A stretch of DNA of 64,000 nucleotides from positions 44,476,098 through 44,540,097 of the forward strand of contig NC_083345.1 of NCBI RefSeq assembly GCF_019175385.1, read 5' to 3'. This document shows, piece after piece, positions 34,458 through 47,209 of this stretch. The first letter of the stretch is position 1; every line of letters starts with the position of its first letter. Both the position numbers and the translations under genes were made by a program. The stretch is from Lycium barbarum. Its lineage: Eukaryota; Streptophyta; Magnoliopsida; Solanales; Solanaceae. The notes below the pieces were generated by a model, which searched no databases, had not been told where the DNA came from, and was given only the letters and a program-made list of their open reading frames with translations.

Positions 34458-37400
34458 ATGGAAAATCCTCAAATATTATTTGGATCAATGACCAATCATG
34501 AAGATATTTGTGTGATTGATAGTGGAACAACGCATGCTATATTTAAAGATGATAAATACTTTTCTCACTTGCGTAGAAAAAGGGGAAATATTAATACAAT
34601 TTCTGGCAATTCGAAATTAATTGAAGGCTCCGGAAGAGCTACTATATTTCTACCTAAGGGGACGAAACTTGTTATAGAAGATGCATTATTCTCTTCTAGA
34701 TCCCCAAGAAACTTGTTGAGTTTCAAAGATATCCGCCGTAATGGGTATCACGTTGAGACATTAAATGAAACAAATGATGAATATCTTATCATTACAAAGA
34801 ATGTCTCCGGCCAGAAATATGTTTTGGAGAAATTACCAACTTTGTCTTCTGGCCTGTACTATGCATAAATTAGTACAGTGGAAGCACACTCAATCGTAAA
34901 CCAGAAGTTTAACGATTCAGGAACTTTTGTGCTTTGGCATGACCGAATGGGTCATCCTGGATCAATAATGATGAGACGAATTATTGAAAATTCAAAAGGG
35001 CATCCACTTAAGAACCTGTAGATTCTTGAAAGCAGTGAATTTTCATGTGTCGCTTGTCATCAGGGCAAATTGATAACCAGGCCATCACCAATGAAAGTTG
35101 ACATTGAATCCCCAGCTTTTCTAGATCGTATACATGGGGATATATGTGGACCTATTCACCCATCTTGTGGGTCATTCAGATATTTTATGGTTCTAATAGA
35201 TGCGTCTTCGAGATGGTCTCATGTGTGCCTCATATCGTCTCGCAACCTGGCGTTTGCGAAATTATTGGCACAAATAATACGCTTAAGGGCACACTTCCCA
35301 GAATATCCTATAAAGGCTATACGTCTTGATAATGCTGGAGAATTTACATCCCAAGCTTTTGATGATTATTGTTTATTAGTTGGGATAAAGGTTGAACATC
35401 CTGTAGCACATGTTCATACCCAAAATGGCCTTGCTGAATCATTTATTAAGCGTGTGCAATTGATAGTAAGACCATTACTTATGAAAACACGGTTGCCTAC
35501 AACCGTCTGGGGTCATGCTATTTTACATGCAGCATCTCTTGTTCGTCTTAGACCGACTCATTATAATAAATACTCCCCGTCACAATTAGTACTTGGTCAT
35601 GAACCAAATATTGCTCATCTCCGAATCTTTGGTTGTGCTGTATATGTGCCTGTAGCACCACCACAACGCACTAAGATGGGCCCCCAAAGAAGGTTAGGAA
35701 TATATGTTGGGTTTGAATCACCCTCCATTATTCGCTATCTTGAGCCATTGACGGGAGATTTATTTACTGCCCGATTTGCAGATTGTCGATTTGATGAAAC
35801 AAATTTTCCACAATTAGGGGGAGAGAGAAAAGAAATCAAAAGAGAAATTGCGTGGAGAGTTCCATCACTATCTCATTTTGATCCACGTACCCCTATATGT
35901 GAGCAGGAGATCCAGAAGATCATCCACTTACAGAAAATAGCAAATCAAATGCCAGACGGATTTACTGATTTGAAAAGAATAACTAAGTCGCATATCCCTG
36001 CAGAGAATGTGCCTATTCGAATTGATGTTCCAAAGGGACAATCTACTAGTGTCATAGCCTCTGAATCTCATCCACACCTGAAGCGTGGTAGGCCATTGAG
36101 CTCCAAGGATAAAAATCCAAGAAAAAGAAATACAAACAATGATCAGAATGACACTATGAAAGGATCTCATGAAGAGATTCAAGATCTGATTAATTCTGAT
36201 ATTCCTGAAGAAATCAGCAAACCCGAGACTTCAGTGAGTGAAGAACTATATCGTTCAAAAATTGTGGTGAATAGTGTTTTTGCATATAATGTTGCACTAA
36301 ATATTATAAAAGGCAATGAGGATCAGGAACCTCAATCTGTCGGAGAATGTCGACGAAGATATGATTGGCCAAAATGGCAAGAAGCAATTCAATCAGAATT
36401 GAATTCACTTGCTAAACGTGAGGTTTTTGGACCTGTAGTCCAAACGCCTAATGGTGTAAAACCAGTTGGTCACAAATGGGTCTTTGTACGGAAAAGAAAT
36501 GAGAGAAATGAAATTGTGCGATACAAAGCACGCCTTGTTGCACAAGGATTCTCTCAAAGACCCGTCGTCGACTATGAAGAAACATATTCACCAGTTATGG
36601 ATGCTATAACATTTCGATACCTCATGGGTTTAGCTGTATATGAAACCCTTGAAATACATCTTATGGATGTGGTTATAGCTTATCTTTATGGTTCACTTGA
36701 TAATGAAATTTATATGAAAATTCCTGAAGGATATAAAATGCCTGAAGCATTTGGTTTAAAGTCTCGGGAAATGTATTCAATCAGATTACAAAGATCATTA
36801 TATGGTTTAAAACAATCAGGGTGTATGTGGTATAATCGCCTAAGTGAGTACTTGATAAATGAAGGATATATAAATGATGCCATTTGTCCATGTGTTTTTA
36901 TTAAGAAAACAAAATCAGGATCCATTATACTTGCTGTTTATGTTGATGACATAAACCTCATTGGAACTCCAGAAGAGCTCCAAAAGGCGATTGAATATTT
37001 GAAGAAAGAATTTCAGATGAAAGATCTCGGAAAGACAAAACTCTGTCTTGGTCTGCAAATTGAACATTTCGCAAAAGGGATCTTTATCCATCAATCTGCC
37101 TATACTGAGAAAGTTTTAAATCGGTTTTACATGGACAATTCACATCCTTTAAGTACTCCTATGGTTGTTCGCTCACTTGAAGTGAGCAAAGATCCGTTCC
37201 GACCTCAGGAAGAAAACGAAGAGCTACTTGGTCCTGAAGTACTATATCTTAGTGCAATAGGTGCACTTATGTATCTTGCTAATGCTACAAGACCTGACAT
37301 AGCATTTTCTGTTAATTTGCTAGCAAGATATAGCTCTTCTCCTACATGGAGGCATTGGAATGGGATTAAGCATATATTGCGATATCTGAAGGGAACTAGC

Positions 37401-37952
37401 GATATGGGTCTGTTTTATACTAACAAAGGTAGTACAGATCTTGTTGGTTATGCAGATGCAGGTTATTTATCTGATTCACATAAAGCTCGATCTCAAACGG
37501 GCTATCTGTTTACATGCGGAGGTACTGCTATATCATGACGATCGACCAAGCAGTCCATTGTTGCTACTTCTTCAAATCATGCTGAAATAATCGCTATTCA
37601 TGAAGCAAGTAGAGAATGTATGTGGTTGAGATCAGTGATACATTTCATCAGATAAAGATGTGGCTTGAAGTGTGATACAAAAATACCCACAGTATTATAT
37701 GAAGATAATGCTGCATGCATAGCTCAATTAAAAGGAGGTTTCATAAAAGGAGATAGAACAAAGCACATTTCACTAAATTTATTTTTCACACATGATCTCC
37801 AGAAGAATGGTGATATTGATGTGCAACAAATCCGTTCAAGTGACAATCCTGCAGATTTGTTCACTAAATCTTTGCCAACTTCAATTCTTGAGAAGATGAT
37901 ATTCAAGATTGGAATGCGAAGACTCCAACATCTGAATCTTGGTCTTCGTTAG
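34458..37952 (+). pseudogene. copia pol with four in-frame stops (protease, integrase, RT, RNase H)
   Basis: One reading frame runs throughout but is broken by TAA 34866-34868, TAG 35019-35021, TGA 37536-37538 and TAA 37653-37655. Domains in order: protease with ICVIDSGTTHAIF; the GAG-pre-integrase zinc region (WHDRMGHPG...CVACHQGK); integrase core with D in HGDICGP, D in IRLDNAGEFTS and E in NGLAESFIK; RT with WVFVRKRNERNEIVRYKARL, YLYGSLDNEIYMKIPEG and catalytic YVDDINLIG; RNase H with LVGYADAGYLSD and later EDNAACIAQLK and HDLQKNGDIDVQQI. The largest unbroken part is 35070-37538 (822 aa). One catalytic-box neighbour differs from the usual (LMDVVIAYLYG). Confidence 0.93.
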
Positions 37953-38166
37953 GGGGAGTGAAATACGCGTTGTACTTTTTTTTCCTTAACCAAGTTTTGT
38001 CCCATTGAGTTTTCTTGGTAAGGTTTTTAATGAGACAGCTCTCAAAGCGTATTTCTAGATATGTGCACTCTTTTTCCTTCATTAGGACTTTTTCCCACAG
38101 GGTTTTTTTTTTTTTAATAAGGTTTTAACGAGGTACATCATCTATTAATGGATATCCAAGGGGGAG
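37953..38166 (+). other. 3' untranslated part and polypurine tract of the young copia element
   Basis: AAGGGGGAG at 38158-38166 directly before the 3' LTR is the polypurine tract. A second AGGGGGAGTG lies just after the pol stop, at about 37952-37961. Confidence 0.75.
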
Positions 38167-38390
38167 TGTTATAAATATCCAACTAGTGGATATCCATTAA
38201 TTTGGAAATATCCCAAAATATCCCAAATATCCCAAAATATCCCAAAATATCTCCTTTGTATGTTGCTCCTATAAATAGGATGCACAGATGCAATGTTGAA
38301 AGAGCAGAAGTAATATAATCTGATATCTCTCTACATATTCTCTCTACATATTTCTTCTGTGTATCTACTTCATAGTTTTATTTTATAACA
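38167..38390 (+). repeat. 3' LTR of the young copia element (224 bp)
   Basis: Same as 33045-33235 but with two extra AAATATCCC-type units at about 38209-38245, and a duplicated CTCTCTACATATT at about 38326-38350. Confidence 0.95.
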
Positions 38391-38395
38391 TTTTT

Positions 38396-40321
38396 TACTT
38401 TTTTCTTAAATATTAAAATATTTTGCAAAATATCGTATAATCAATAATTTATATAGTTTAGTATAAAATAGTTACGTTTAACATGAAAAAGTTATTACAA
38501 TGTAGATTCATAAAATGGTTTATTAGATTAAGAAAAGGTGAAAAAAAATGTTATTTACTAACATGCACCTTTTGGAAGGTAAAAGAAAGCTTAAAGTCCG
38601 AACAATTAATTCTACTGACTTTTCAGTAATTTTTTCTGATTTAATTTGAAATAATCTACAAAAAAATTCTTGTAATATCAGGGCTTTTAATTAATTATAT
38701 TTATTTGTAAGTTAACTTTATTGATTTCATCATGCAACAATATTTGCGCATCAAATATATTTGACATACATTGAATACTGTAATATCTTTGGTAAAAAAA
38801 TAAGTTAGCCAATATGGATTCAATTCAAAGAAACAAATGAAATTAATTTAATTTATGAAAACTCAATTTGGATGATCAGAGACTTCAATCTCAAAAAATT
38901 TAAATAAAATGATAATTAGAAGAGCTTTCAAAAGTTTGATTTTTTTTCTCTTAAATCTAATATATAAACTAAGAAAGATACTTTCCTTTAATTTTCAGGT
39001 ACGTTTTTGTACTTTAATATTTTAGAAGTCTTTCGAAATATAAGATCGATGTTACAATAACAAAGTAGAAAAATTTAAAATACATCTACAAATTAAAAGC
39101 CTGAGCCAAATGACACTATACTACATATAAGAGAAAATGCTCAAATGAGCCGAGGTCTAGTTATCCGACTCCCAATTTCTTTGAAGCACATTTCAGAAAA
39201 AAAAAATAAAAAATTGTTGATCAGTTAGAATCTTTCGTCGTGATTACTGTGGAATAGCAACCTGTAATAGCCCGGAATTATCCTCAAAATCCTGATCAGT
39301 GGATATGTTGTCTATCTAACTTGTGCGAGTCCAACATGTCTTGCTATTTTTTATTTTTAATACAAACATATTTGTTTTTTCTGCTCGAAAATCAAAATGA
39401 TATCTCTTGCCGGGTAAGGGTGGTTCCCCCTGATTTGCTCAAGCTTTTTCCTTGTCTTTTCCCCACCGAACCTTTTCACTATTCTGTTCTCCAAATATTT
39501 TATTAAGAGGTGGAAAATAGACAACGTGTGCATCTTTAGTCCTTCTCTAATGTGTTGCTATATTTCCTCTATTGAAGCCACTTAAAGCAGGAATTACGCA
39601 ATGCTCCTGAATTCGTTTCCTTGCCTTTGTTTACATCTCTAGTGATTATGAACAGGGAAATATGAGTACAAAATAAGGTAGATTTAATTTCCTTCTCTTG
39701 AAAGTCAAAACTTGTGGTAGAGACGAACTATAATTATTTTCCTTTTCTAGGAAGTCAAAACTTGTGATGCACAGACGAAACTGTAGTTTTTCTTCAACTC
39801 TTGTTTTGAGAAAAAATAAAAACAAATCAGAAGTCTGTCAAGTTTATTATAAGCAGGCTTATATATACATATACATATACAGATACATATACATAATACA
39901 TATAGAGATCAAATCCACATGGCCATCTAGTTCAATATCAGGATAAATTTATACCTTCTACTAAACATGGTACAAAAAATTAGTGCTGGAATATCTCAGC
40001 TTATACCATGCACCAAACGACCCCATAGAGATCAAATCCACATGGCCATCTAGTTCAATATTAGAGAAGTCACTATGAAGCTTTACGACCTGCGTCAGTG
40101 AAAATCAAATTGACTGACCACCACTGACGCTTACTAGCTTACTCATGGCCAAATTCTTTCCTTGCAAGTAACGATAGTGATGTTCAATTTTCAGTAAAAG
40201 CTACAGCCATAGTTCCAGAGGCATCTTTTGATTCCATGAATATATAAAGAGAACCAATGAGCATAAAAAATAATAAACGAACTCCTAGAGAAGAGGATAT
40301 AACTATTTCTTGTGATATGAC
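38396..40321. other. AT-rich spacer, no gene seen
   Basis: Contains TA/CA-type microsatellite 39858-39905 and a 37-bp direct repeat (39902-39938 and 40025-40061). No domain-bearing ORF. Confidence 0.6.
39902..40061. repeat. 37-bp perfect direct repeat, 123 bp apart
   Basis: ATAGAGATCAAATCCACATG and the following 17 bases occur at 39902 and again at 40025. The 86 bases between end in CTTATACCATGCACCAAACG, which resembles a common plant MITE end. Confidence 0.85.
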
Positions 40322-40586
40322 TAAACTCGTCAACCGGTTCCGTTTAACCGGTTCAAACCGGTAACCGGACCGGTAAAACCTGAACCAGAACCGGTAGAAC
40401 CGGTTAACCGTCTAATATTACCAGTTCCGTACCGATTTTTTTGAAACCGGACCGGTAAAACCGGTTAAATATATATTTTTTTTAAATTATAGCTGTTCCT
40501 GGCTGGGCTTTGTCCGTTAATGGACTGTTGGCAACGGTCCATTTGCAAAAATGGTCGTTGCCAAACGGTCATAAACTTAATTTTTG

Positions 40587-40602
40587 CCCCCCCCCCCCCC
40601 CC
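40587..40602. repeat. C16 homopolymer
   Basis: 16 consecutive C in the hAT 5' leader, before the transposase ORF. Confidence 0.95.
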
Positions 40603-41080
40603 AACCCCCAAACTTTTTTTTAACACTGTAACCCATCCCCCACCCCTATATAAACCCTTCTTCATTTTCATTTTAATCCACATTAATTCACTCTTCTCTT
40701 TCTCTCAAATCTCAATCTCTCAATTATAGTTACTTTGCAATAATTAACCACTTTATATTTCTCTCAAATAAATATTACAAAGTCTTATTATAGTTTCAAT
40801 TATTAATTTTGCATTTATAATATTGTTGGTGGAGTTGGTGATTTTGCAACAATCTGAAGTAGCTTTGGTGGATTTGCAATTCTAGCCGCCTTCACTTTGT
40901 TGGAAATTAATCCGGCAATTTGGTACCTTCGTTCCAACTCTATCTTTATTTTTGCAATTTAATTCTAGCAATTTATTTTTCGCAATTTAATTTACGCAAT
41001 TTAAATTTAGCAATTTAATTTGTTGTAATTTATTTTCTTGTGATTTATTTGATTGTGATTTAAATTAATTCTATTTAATA

Positions 41081-42889
41081 ATGTCAAAGAGATTAAGACG
41101 TGGTGCCGGTAGTAGTAGTGGTATTGTTAGGGGTGGGCTTAATGAGGAAACATTTGTGGAAGAAACACCTAATTTAGGTATTGATGTTGGTGGAAATAAT
41201 CCACTTTTAGGTCATGAGGCAATGCAACAACATTTTACCGACACTTTTAATGAAATTAATGAAGAAGATGATGATGATGATGAAACACAACCCCCCGAAA
41301 ATCCCATAGGAGATACATGTCCTGCACAATCACATACACAAGACAAACCGCCTAGAACTCGTAAGCCAACAGCTAAAGTTTGGAAATTTATGACTAAGAA
41401 TAGGGAAAACCAATCAGCTACATGTACCCTATGTGGACAAGTATTTAGTTTTAAGCAAGGAACTGGTAAGGATGGTGGAACGGGTACACTAAATGGTCAT
41501 ATGAGAAACAAACATATGGATGTTTGGGGAGAGCAAACGGGTTCAAATGTGGGGGGTATTCAAATGACGATGGACTCACGAACCGGTAGAAATTTTAAGT
41601 ATGACAAGAAAAAAGAGCGTGTAGAAATAGCTAAAATGGTAGCTTATGATTGTTTACCATTTTCCTTTCCATCGGGTTTGGGGTTTGTTACTTACATTCA
41701 ACGTTGTTATAATCCGTTATTTGAGGGTATTCCTAGAAGTACTTGTAGAGCCGATGTTATAGATTTGTTTAAAAAATATAGATTTTATTTGCGCCATATA
41801 TTTAATTATTTAAATTGTAATGTTTGTCTTACCGCTGATTTGGGTCTTAGTCTTAACAAGTTAGATTTTTTTGCTATTACATGTCATTGGGTTGATGACA
41901 ACTAGGTTATGCAAAAAAGAATTACAACTTTTTTATATGATGAAGGAAAAGGTCATCACGATGGAAATTTTTTAGCCGATTCAATGTCTACTATTATCAG
42001 ATTTTTTAACATTTATAGAAAAAACACTTTGTATTGCTTTAGATAATGCTTCTAATAATACAAAGGAGATTGGTCTTATAAAAAGAGAACTAAACCCTCC
42101 GCTAAGAAATATTTTTCATGTAAGATGTGGTTGTCACATTTTAAACTTAATTGTTAAAGATGGTCTTGTGCATTTTGAAGATTTTGTTCAAAAAGTTAGA
42201 GATACGGTTGCGTTTCTTTTTTGTAATGCTAATAGGGGAAGAATTAGAGATTTTAACAATGCTTGTGTGGAAAATAACCTTAGACCTAGGAAAATTCAAG
42301 TAGAAATTGAGACTAGGTGGAACTACACTTACATTATGCTACAACAAGCATATGAGTATAGGATTCCCATACAACAAGTTCATAACAAATATAATATTAA
42401 TAGTGATGATTGGTTAAATTTTACGTATTGGGAAGATGTTAAAGAATGTGTTGAACTCTTAGAAATTTTTTATATTGCAACTCTTGCTTTTTCTAGACAA
42501 TTCTATCCCACGGTAACCGAAATTTTAGCCTACTTAGCGGAAATAGCTAGAGTTTTACAAGAGTATAAATATAAATCCGGTGATCAAGTGGCTATTTTTG
42601 AAATGATAATCAAATTTAAGAAATATTTTTTTCCTATCCCAACTTTATTTATATTGGGTTCTCTTTTAAATCCTTGTTTAAAAGTGTCTTATACTAAAGC
42701 ATTGGTTACTCAAATTTATACTTTTTTAGAAATTGAAGAGGGAGTTCAACCATCTTTAGCTGAAGCCGAACTCGCTATTGATGACGAGTTTAGAAAAGTT
42801 TTTAATCATTATTCTAATTTGGAAGAACGTGCTACACCCGTTGCTCCACGCCCTACTACTTCTCAAAGTACCAAAAAGGGCTTGTCGGG
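41081..42889 (+). pseudogene. hAT transposase, N-terminal part (BED finger), broken
   Basis: ATG 41081 opens 274 codons. Residues about 90-150 form a BED zinc finger (KVWKFMTKN..., CTLC, HMRNKH). The catalytic RNase H-like fold begins after it (LTADLGLSL..., FFAITCHWVDDN). A TAG at 41903-41905 replaces the Trp expected there; homology continues in frame to about 42025 and then changes frame. The second frame shows LCIALDNASNN, with a likely catalytic Asp, then FHVRCGCHILNL and WNYTYIMLQQAY. Coding continues into the retrotransposon insertion at 42890. An acidic stretch of D/E lies at about residues 64-72. The upstream leader 40957-41070 has degenerate GCAATTTAATT repeats. Confidence 0.88.
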
Positions 42890-43699
42890 TGTTGACACCC
42901 AATTTTGTCCCTCTTTTATTTAATTTACTCGGGTTTCTGAATTTACTAATGATCTAAATTCTTTATTTTTTCACAATATTTTATTGCTACTACTATTAAT
43001 ATCACTACTTTTATTTTCAACATTACAAGTATTACTTTATCACAAATTTGAAATGATTCGTCATTATTTCATTTTTTTAGGGTTTGGACTCGTTAAATTA
43101 ATTACAAGACAACACTTTATAAAATATTTATTTTTCTACATACTAATTATTTATTGTCTTTACATAATATATATTTTACCAGTTATTAAATTAGAAGCTC
43201 AAAAATAATTAAATAGAGGAGGAAGGACTAACAATCTTCAGCCAAATTAATGGCTTAAAATACAAATACAATGTTATTCCCCTACTCAAATAATCAGCCC
43301 ACATTATTTCCCTACCAGCCCATTACCTAAATCTACCCGGTCCAGCCCAACAATTTTTACCCGACCCGGTCCAATTCCCCCCTAAACCTAACCCCTTCCT
43401 CTTTCTCTTTCTTTTCTTTTCTTTCTCCGCCTCCTCTGTCCTCTCTCTCTTTTCCCTCTCCCTTTGCCCTAATTTCTCCTCCATCTCACCCGCCTCCCTT
43501 TCTCCTTCCTTCACCGTCATCTCCATTCTCCCACGCCCACGTTCTCCCTCTGCACTTCCACATCTCCTTGTCCCCCCACGCCTTCGTCTCTCTCCTCACG
43601 TTCTCCCCACACCCACGCCTCTGCCATCTTTCCCTGACACTTCCACCACGTCTGTTCCCCGCTTCCTCTCTCTCATACGCTCCTCTTCACTCTCAACTC

Positions 43700-43707
43700 T
43701 ATAAATA
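43700..43707 (+). promoter_or_regulatory. TATA box of the gag-only element
   Basis: TATAAATA, preceded by about 300 bases of pyrimidine-rich sequence. The 3' LTR has the same at 55090-55097. If used, R would start near 43730 and most of the LTR would be R/U5. Confidence 0.6.
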
Positions 43708-46110
43708 ATGAAGAATTACTCAATTGAAAGGGGGGACTGGACATTGTTTAGAAAAAAAAGGACTTGATTTAGCAAGAAACCGACAATCAAAAAAGAAAAG
43801 GATCTGGAACCAAAAATTCTCTACAAAACACAAGTTTAATCATCAAATATAGCCTGACTCTAAAAAGAACAGCCAACGATTACTCTATTTGTTGGTTGGA
43901 AACTTTGTCACTTTAATCGGGTTCTTCGAGTTCGAGTAGATTCGTGACCGTCGACACCCACTTCACTGCACCCACAAAAAGTCAGTATGTTCTTTTTCTT
44001 TCAATTCTGAAGTTTCGAATATGTTCGCGTGTTTGTTTCGCTTTGGTTGAATCCCAGTTTATGACTTGTAGTATCGAGCATGTTCATGTTTTAGTTAGTC
44101 TAATTTCGATTTAGTAATGAATAATGTTTATATGTTCGTGTCTTAATTCGGTTTAATTTCTGTTCAATAGTTGAATAGCATTGTGCATGTTCCTGTTTGA
44201 TCAGTTTGATCTCGGTTAGGTGGTTAACAACATCTATAGGTCGATATATTAATATGGTTTTAAGTTAATCTTGTCTTATTTGATGTTGTGGTCATTTAGC
44301 TTTATATGCGTTTGGAGGATTAGTCATATATAGACTTAAAACTCGTTTGCATATTTTGGTTAAATTATGAGTTAGCTTTAGGTTAGCAATCCTCCATTCT
44401 CTTCCATCTTTGCGATTTTACATTCCTCTGTTTTTTTTTTTTTTGTTTTGCTACATCTGCTTTTCTGTTGCTTGTCGAATTTGGTTGTCATGTTCTAGAG
44501 TAATATTTACCTTCTGCCTAGTTTAATTATCGGTTTAGTATAGTTTAGTTATCAATGTTTGGTGTAATATGTATGTCCTGTTGTCGTAGTATCATAGTCA
44601 GTTCGTTTAGCCTAGTTGTCGTATAGCCTAATATGAACTGCCATCTTTGTGTTTAATTTAGTTTTTGGTCGCGATTATGACAATGCTTGTCTCCAGTGAC
44701 TGGTTCAGATTTTCTCTGGATTAAGTTTGGTTCTCAGTTAGTGGGGGTTCTGTGTGGTGCAGCTGTTTAGAAGTATATGTTTTAGTAGTTATTGTTTCCC
44801 TTTTATTTTCCAGACCTTTTGACCACCCTCAATCTCAATGCTTATTTGCTGGGTTGTTTGAATTAGAATAGATTAGGTTATTGAAATAGCTAATCAGGAA
44901 AACAAAACTGTCGTTTGTACACTAATTCGATATAGCTGTTGGTATAACATGGGCCCAGTTTTGAGCAGCTCGTTAAATGATTGATACAAGTCGGAATACT
45001 GAAAGCGTCAATGTAGTTTTAAGTGTCGATTGAGAAATAGTTATTGGCACCATGGTCCTCCTCATTCCCTTTCCTCTTAAGGTGTTTATGTTATCTATAC
45101 TTGATATATAAGAATACATCTGAACTTTGACATAATAATCTTCTGTATTCCAGTTTACTTTGATCACTCTCGAAACTATACTAATGTATAAGTGTTGAGC
45201 ATGTGTATGGTATTCTTCTGTTTTGAAATGGGATTTTCCCTGTGCAAATCTGTCTCCCTCAAATGCTTGTTCTTTCTATGAATCTGCCAATTTTAAAATC
45301 TGTTTAGTGATTCTGTTTGCAAACAAAAATAAAATATGCTGCTTTAGGTCCATCGAATATAAACTGAACATTAGTTTAAATCCTTGATTATCCAAGTTCT
45401 TTCGTTTGTTATTTAAAATCCCGAACCTTCATGTCTTTACTGTTTTCTGTTGCTGTTGGTTTGTAACGAAATGTTTCTGTTTAGATAAGATCATGCAGAT
45501 GCTCGTATGAACATGTTTGACTTCTGATATGCTGATGAATCATGAAAACAGACATTAAACATTCTTTTTTTTTGTCGATTCTCGTCGTTCGGGATTTAAC
45601 CCATCGTTCACTGATACCACCTATTCCTTTCGGCATTTCAACTAGAATGTCATGGGTCGCATGATCTGTTTAAATTCGGTACGAGTTTTAAGGCTTGGCA
45701 GATTCAGTTTAAATCGGGTTTGAGTTCCTGCAATCATGGTTTGCCTTCTTTGTGTCTAAAAAAATGTGATGGCGATCTACTGCCCATTTTATCTTTGTTT
45801 TACCTATCATCAGTTCAGTTAGCTTTTGTTTTAGACCGAATACCATCCCTTTTCATTTTCACCACAAGTGTTCAGAATTCTATGTGCCTGCTTTATGCTA
45901 CATCTATCATAGTTGCTTCTTTTCTTGTTGTTTATTTAGAAGACATTAATATACTAATCATATAGTTGAATGCCATTGGCCCGTCTTGAATTTGCATTAC
46001 ATATGTCCTATTTTATTTATTGGGATATACACTAATCCTTCTCTTTTATTTTATGCATGACATCTCGCATACGAGTCCAAGCGACTCGTCATCCTCCTCT
46101 GCATTTGATG

Positions 46111-46292
46111 TTGGGCCAAAGCCCAATAAATCTTCCTCTCTAGTAGCAGCCAATTCGCAGCCAAATAAGGAAATAAAAAATCTGGGCCGAAGTCCAATAG
46201 GTGTGACAACAGCAGCAACACATGAAAAACTGTTATTGGGCCGAAGCCCAACTGCAAACGGATCTCAGCAATCCAAATGGGCCAAGCCCATT
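46111..46292 (+). repeat. Cluster of four TGGGC/GCCCA hairpins in the 5' LTR
   Basis: TTGGGC-CAAA-GCCCAA (46111-46126), TGGGC-CGAA-GTCCA (46183-46196), TTGGGC-CGAA-GCCCAA (46236-46251), AATGGGC-CAA-GCCCATT (46276-46292). The same four lie at 57497-57678 in the 3' LTR, where the second has a perfect stem. Each also contains TGGGCC, the site II motif bound by plant TCP factors. Confidence 0.85.
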
Positions 46293-47191
46293 TACATTAT
46301 ATCTATCCCTCTATTTTTATTTCTGTGCGCATTTAACATGTATTGTATGACTAACATTTATGCTTGTTAATTGAGATAAACTTTAGTAACATTAAGGGTT
46401 TTAGTTTAGTAATGGGTAGTTAATTCCACAAATTACATTCACTTCTATTTTTAAAACTATTTATAGTATCTATAACATTTATTTGAGTAATTGATTTTCA
46501 AAATAGCATGACTACATCTTTTGGCTAAGGGAATCATAATTTATGCTTACTATTTTAGAAGTTTAAAACGTTACAAATTTTACACTAACGTTAGCTTATA
46601 TCAAGAAATAAAAAGCAAATTAGTTTCAACGGGTAACTTTTTCACTTCAGTTCCTATCCAACACTTGAAATACATATTTGTTTAAAACAACCTTCGCACA
46701 ATATACGTTGAACTAATAGTCTTTCTATAAAACTTTATTAAATAACTCTTTTAAATTTGTTAGTCATTTTCTCCAAAACATATAAACATTACACATCCTG
46801 TTTCTTTTAGAACTAAACTCTTTATGCAACTATTATTTTCTACAAGTTTTACGTTAAATAACTTTAGTAATACTTATAAGATATTTTCTTAAACATTTAA
46901 CGTCACATTTACACTTAGCCTAATTAAATTTTAAGTCCGGTCGGTTAACCATTGTTAATGGGTCTTAAAAGATGCCTAATACCTCCCTTTAGACTAATTG
47001 AACCCTTACCTAGAATCTTAAGTATCGCAGACCTTAAACAGAGCTAACTTTAAACATAACTTTAATAAACTTTGGGTGTCCTAATTCACCGTTAAATTAA
47101 TTAGGTGGCGACTCCTTAAAATAAACAAAAGCAGGAATCTCCAATATGTCGTACTTCTAATTTAACCCGGTTAAAATGGGGTATGACAGCT

Positions 47192-47209
47192 TGGCGACTC
47201 CGCTGGGGA
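47192..47209 (+). other. Primer binding site of the gag-only element
   Basis: TGGCGACTCCGCTGGGGA three bases after the LTR. It is the form known from Ogre-like elements, where a tRNA-Arg primer is proposed. Confidence 0.75.

Larger units (their letters stand above)
33045..38390 (+). mobile_element. Young Ty1/copia retrotransposon with 0.2-kb LTRs
   Basis: LTRs 33045-33235 and 38167-38390, TGTTATAAA...TTTATAACA, flanked by TTTTT on both sides (33040-33044, 38391-38395), a plausible but low-complexity target duplication. The LTRs differ by one substitution plus two tandem-repeat indels. The inside has gag and pol in different frames, with four in-frame stops in pol. gag style and primer site suggest a short-LTR copia lineage; I do not name it with confidence. 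Confidence 0.94.
42890..47188 (+). repeat. 5' LTR of the gag-only element (4299 bp)
   Basis: Nearly identical to 54279-58576. Inside: a CT-rich tract (43380-43690), a TATA box at 43700, and four TGGGC/GCCCA hairpins at 46111-46292. Short ORFs (for example 46020-46370) also occur in the other LTR, but have no recognizable domain. Confidence 0.95.

Noticed and set aside
45720..45965. 81-codon frame in both LTRs
   Set aside because: Same reason: LTR duplicate, no domain, starts from a non-ATG codon.
46020..46370. 116-codon frame present in both 4.3-kb LTRs (also at 57406-57756)
   Set aside because: Its presence in both copies follows from LTR identity. It spans the four hairpins, has no recognizable domain, and lies in a noncoding LTR; kept only as a weak possibility.
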